NCBI GenBank assembly: GCA_038200435.1
Contig: JBBPXY010000086.1
Location: 1-23,145 of the forward strand
DNA length: 23,145 bases
Direction: 5' to 3'
Origin: JBBPXY01 sp038200435
GTDB taxonomy: Bacteria; Actinomycetota; Thermoleophilia; Solirubrobacterales; Solirubrobacteraceae
The notes beneath the pieces were generated by a model. The model searched no databases. It was not told the origin of the DNA and was given only the letters and a program-made list of their open reading frames with translations. This document shows positions 22,446 to 23,145 of this stretch, one piece after another. The translations under genes and the position numbers were made by a program. Positions within the stretch are counted from its first letter, which is position 1; every line of letters starts with the position of its first letter.

Positions 22446-23145
22446 TCAGGTCGGCATCCATCCTCCGGGGGTTTCCGGGTTGGTTGGGGGTGGGTCGGCC
22501 AGTTTGATCGGTGGTAGGCCGACGACGTTGTAGGTGGCGGAGGCGATGGCGATGTGCGCGCGATCCAATCCGGCGAGAATGTCGCGGCTCATCTCGTTCT
22601 TGATCTTGCGAACCCCGCGGGCGGGCACCAGGAACCGCAGCGACATTTCCAGCCAGTTGTCCGTGATTCGCCAAAACACTTCGGGCTCAAGCGAAGCGTC
22701 GGTCAAGGCGTAGCGCGACCGCATGTAGGCCATCGCCTGCCGAGCGTCGTCGTCGTTGACCACCGCGTGCGTAGCGGCCGCCTCGAGCAGGACCCGCTCG
22801 ACGTAGGCTCGGTCGACGGCGTAGTCGACCGGGATCACGATCTCTTCCCATATGTAGGGGAAGTCGCGGGTGTAGTTATAGACCGGGTCGGTGAAGATCA
22901 CGCCGTTGGTGACAGTCGCCAAGCGGCCGGTGTACTGGCGGGAGTTGATCCAAACCGTGGGATCGGGGTCGGCGATCGTGGGCGGCTGGCCCATCTCCAT
23001 GATCGTCGTTCTGATGAACCCCAGGCTCACGACGTCACCGCGAACACCGCCGAGCGTGACTCGGTCACCGATACCGAAGATGTCTCCGCGGAGGATGACG
23101 AAGTAGGCCGCCAGCGACGTGATCAACTGTTGCAGCGCCAACGCC
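22446..23145 (-). CDS. MscS-family mechanosensitive channel-like protein (C-terminal 233 residues, cut by window edge)
   Basis: The visible part starts within a pore-helix-like segment (ALALQQLITSLAAYFVIL) followed by the MscS beta-domain signature (RGDIFGIGDRVTLGGVRGDV, then SLGFIRTTIMEMGQ) and a C-terminal cytoplasmic region (EEIVIPVDYAVDRAYVERVL). The last residues are Pro-rich (PPPTNPETPGGWMPT). The N-terminal transmembrane helices lie beyond the right edge, and the frame is open there. MscS proteins release solutes under hypo-osmotic stress; some relatives have other gating. It precedes the D-2-hydroxyacid dehydrogenase by 19 nt on the same strand. Confidence 0.85.
   Translation of the reverse strand, partial: ALALQQLITSLAAYFVILRGDIFGIGDRVTLGGVRGDVVSLGFIRTTIMEMGQPPTIADPDPTVWINSRQYTGRLATVTNGVIFTDPVYNYTRDFPYIWEEIVIPVDYAVDRAYVERVLLEAAATHAVVNDDDARQAMAYMRSRYALTDASLEPEVFWRITDNWLEMSLRFLVPARGVRKIKNEMSRDILAGLDRAHIAIASATYNVVGLPPIKLADPPPTNPETPGGWMPT

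Overview
The window is high-GC DNA with strong third-position G/C bias, many GTG/TTG starts and 4-base stop/start overlaps. Gene content (tig-clpP-clpX, a transaldolase/glucose-6-phosphate isomerase fusion, PRC-barrel, small basic/Ala-rich proteins) suggests an actinobacterium, most likely a deep-branching one such as Thermoleophilia/Solirubrobacterales. That placement is inferred from protein character, not from a marker gene.

Layout. 1-2795 (minus): a protein quality-control cluster, trigger factor -> ClpP -> ClpX (ClpX runs off the left edge). 2823-6561 (plus): a possible tiny hydrophobic protein, an RpoD-like sigma factor with a near-consensus promoter directly at its start codon, a secreted S1-type serine protease, a secreted clan-A-like glycoside hydrolase, and a small basic protein with a 15-bp tandem repeat. 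6562-6834: convergent gap with a 48-bp REP/MITE-like dyad. 6835-14160 (minus): a tightly packed sugar-phosphate operon, transketolase -> transaldolase-phosphoglucose isomerase fusion -> 6-phosphogluconate dehydrogenase -> glucose-6-phosphate dehydrogenase. 14207-16492 (plus, divergent): rpiA -> cyclase-family hydrolase -> relic of a histidine phosphatase -> PfkB kinase, all joined by ATGA overlaps. Together these two blocks cover most of the oxidative and non-oxidative pentose phosphate pathway; 6-phosphogluconolactonase and ribulose-phosphate epimerase are not here.

16578-21299 is an accessory stretch with many broken genes: a small membrane protein with a strong terminator, two very short ORFs, a frameshifted polytopic membrane protein, a SulP-transporter fragment, an intact two-domain PRC-barrel protein, a fragment of a flavin disulfide oxidoreductase, and a cytochrome P450 carrying a stop and a frameshift. 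21455-23145 (minus) has an MscS-like channel (runs off the right edge) followed by a D-2-hydroxyacid dehydrogenase.

Most notable points: both oxidative pentose-phosphate dehydrogenases have coenzyme-site residues that suggest NAD+ rather than NADP+; several first-in-unit genes have a TANNNT element 6-8 nt before the start codon, which suggests leaderless transcripts; a histidine phosphatase relic keeps perfect translational coupling on both sides; and 17-21.3 kb is a gene graveyard. I did not find a convincing new defence, mobile or RNA system.
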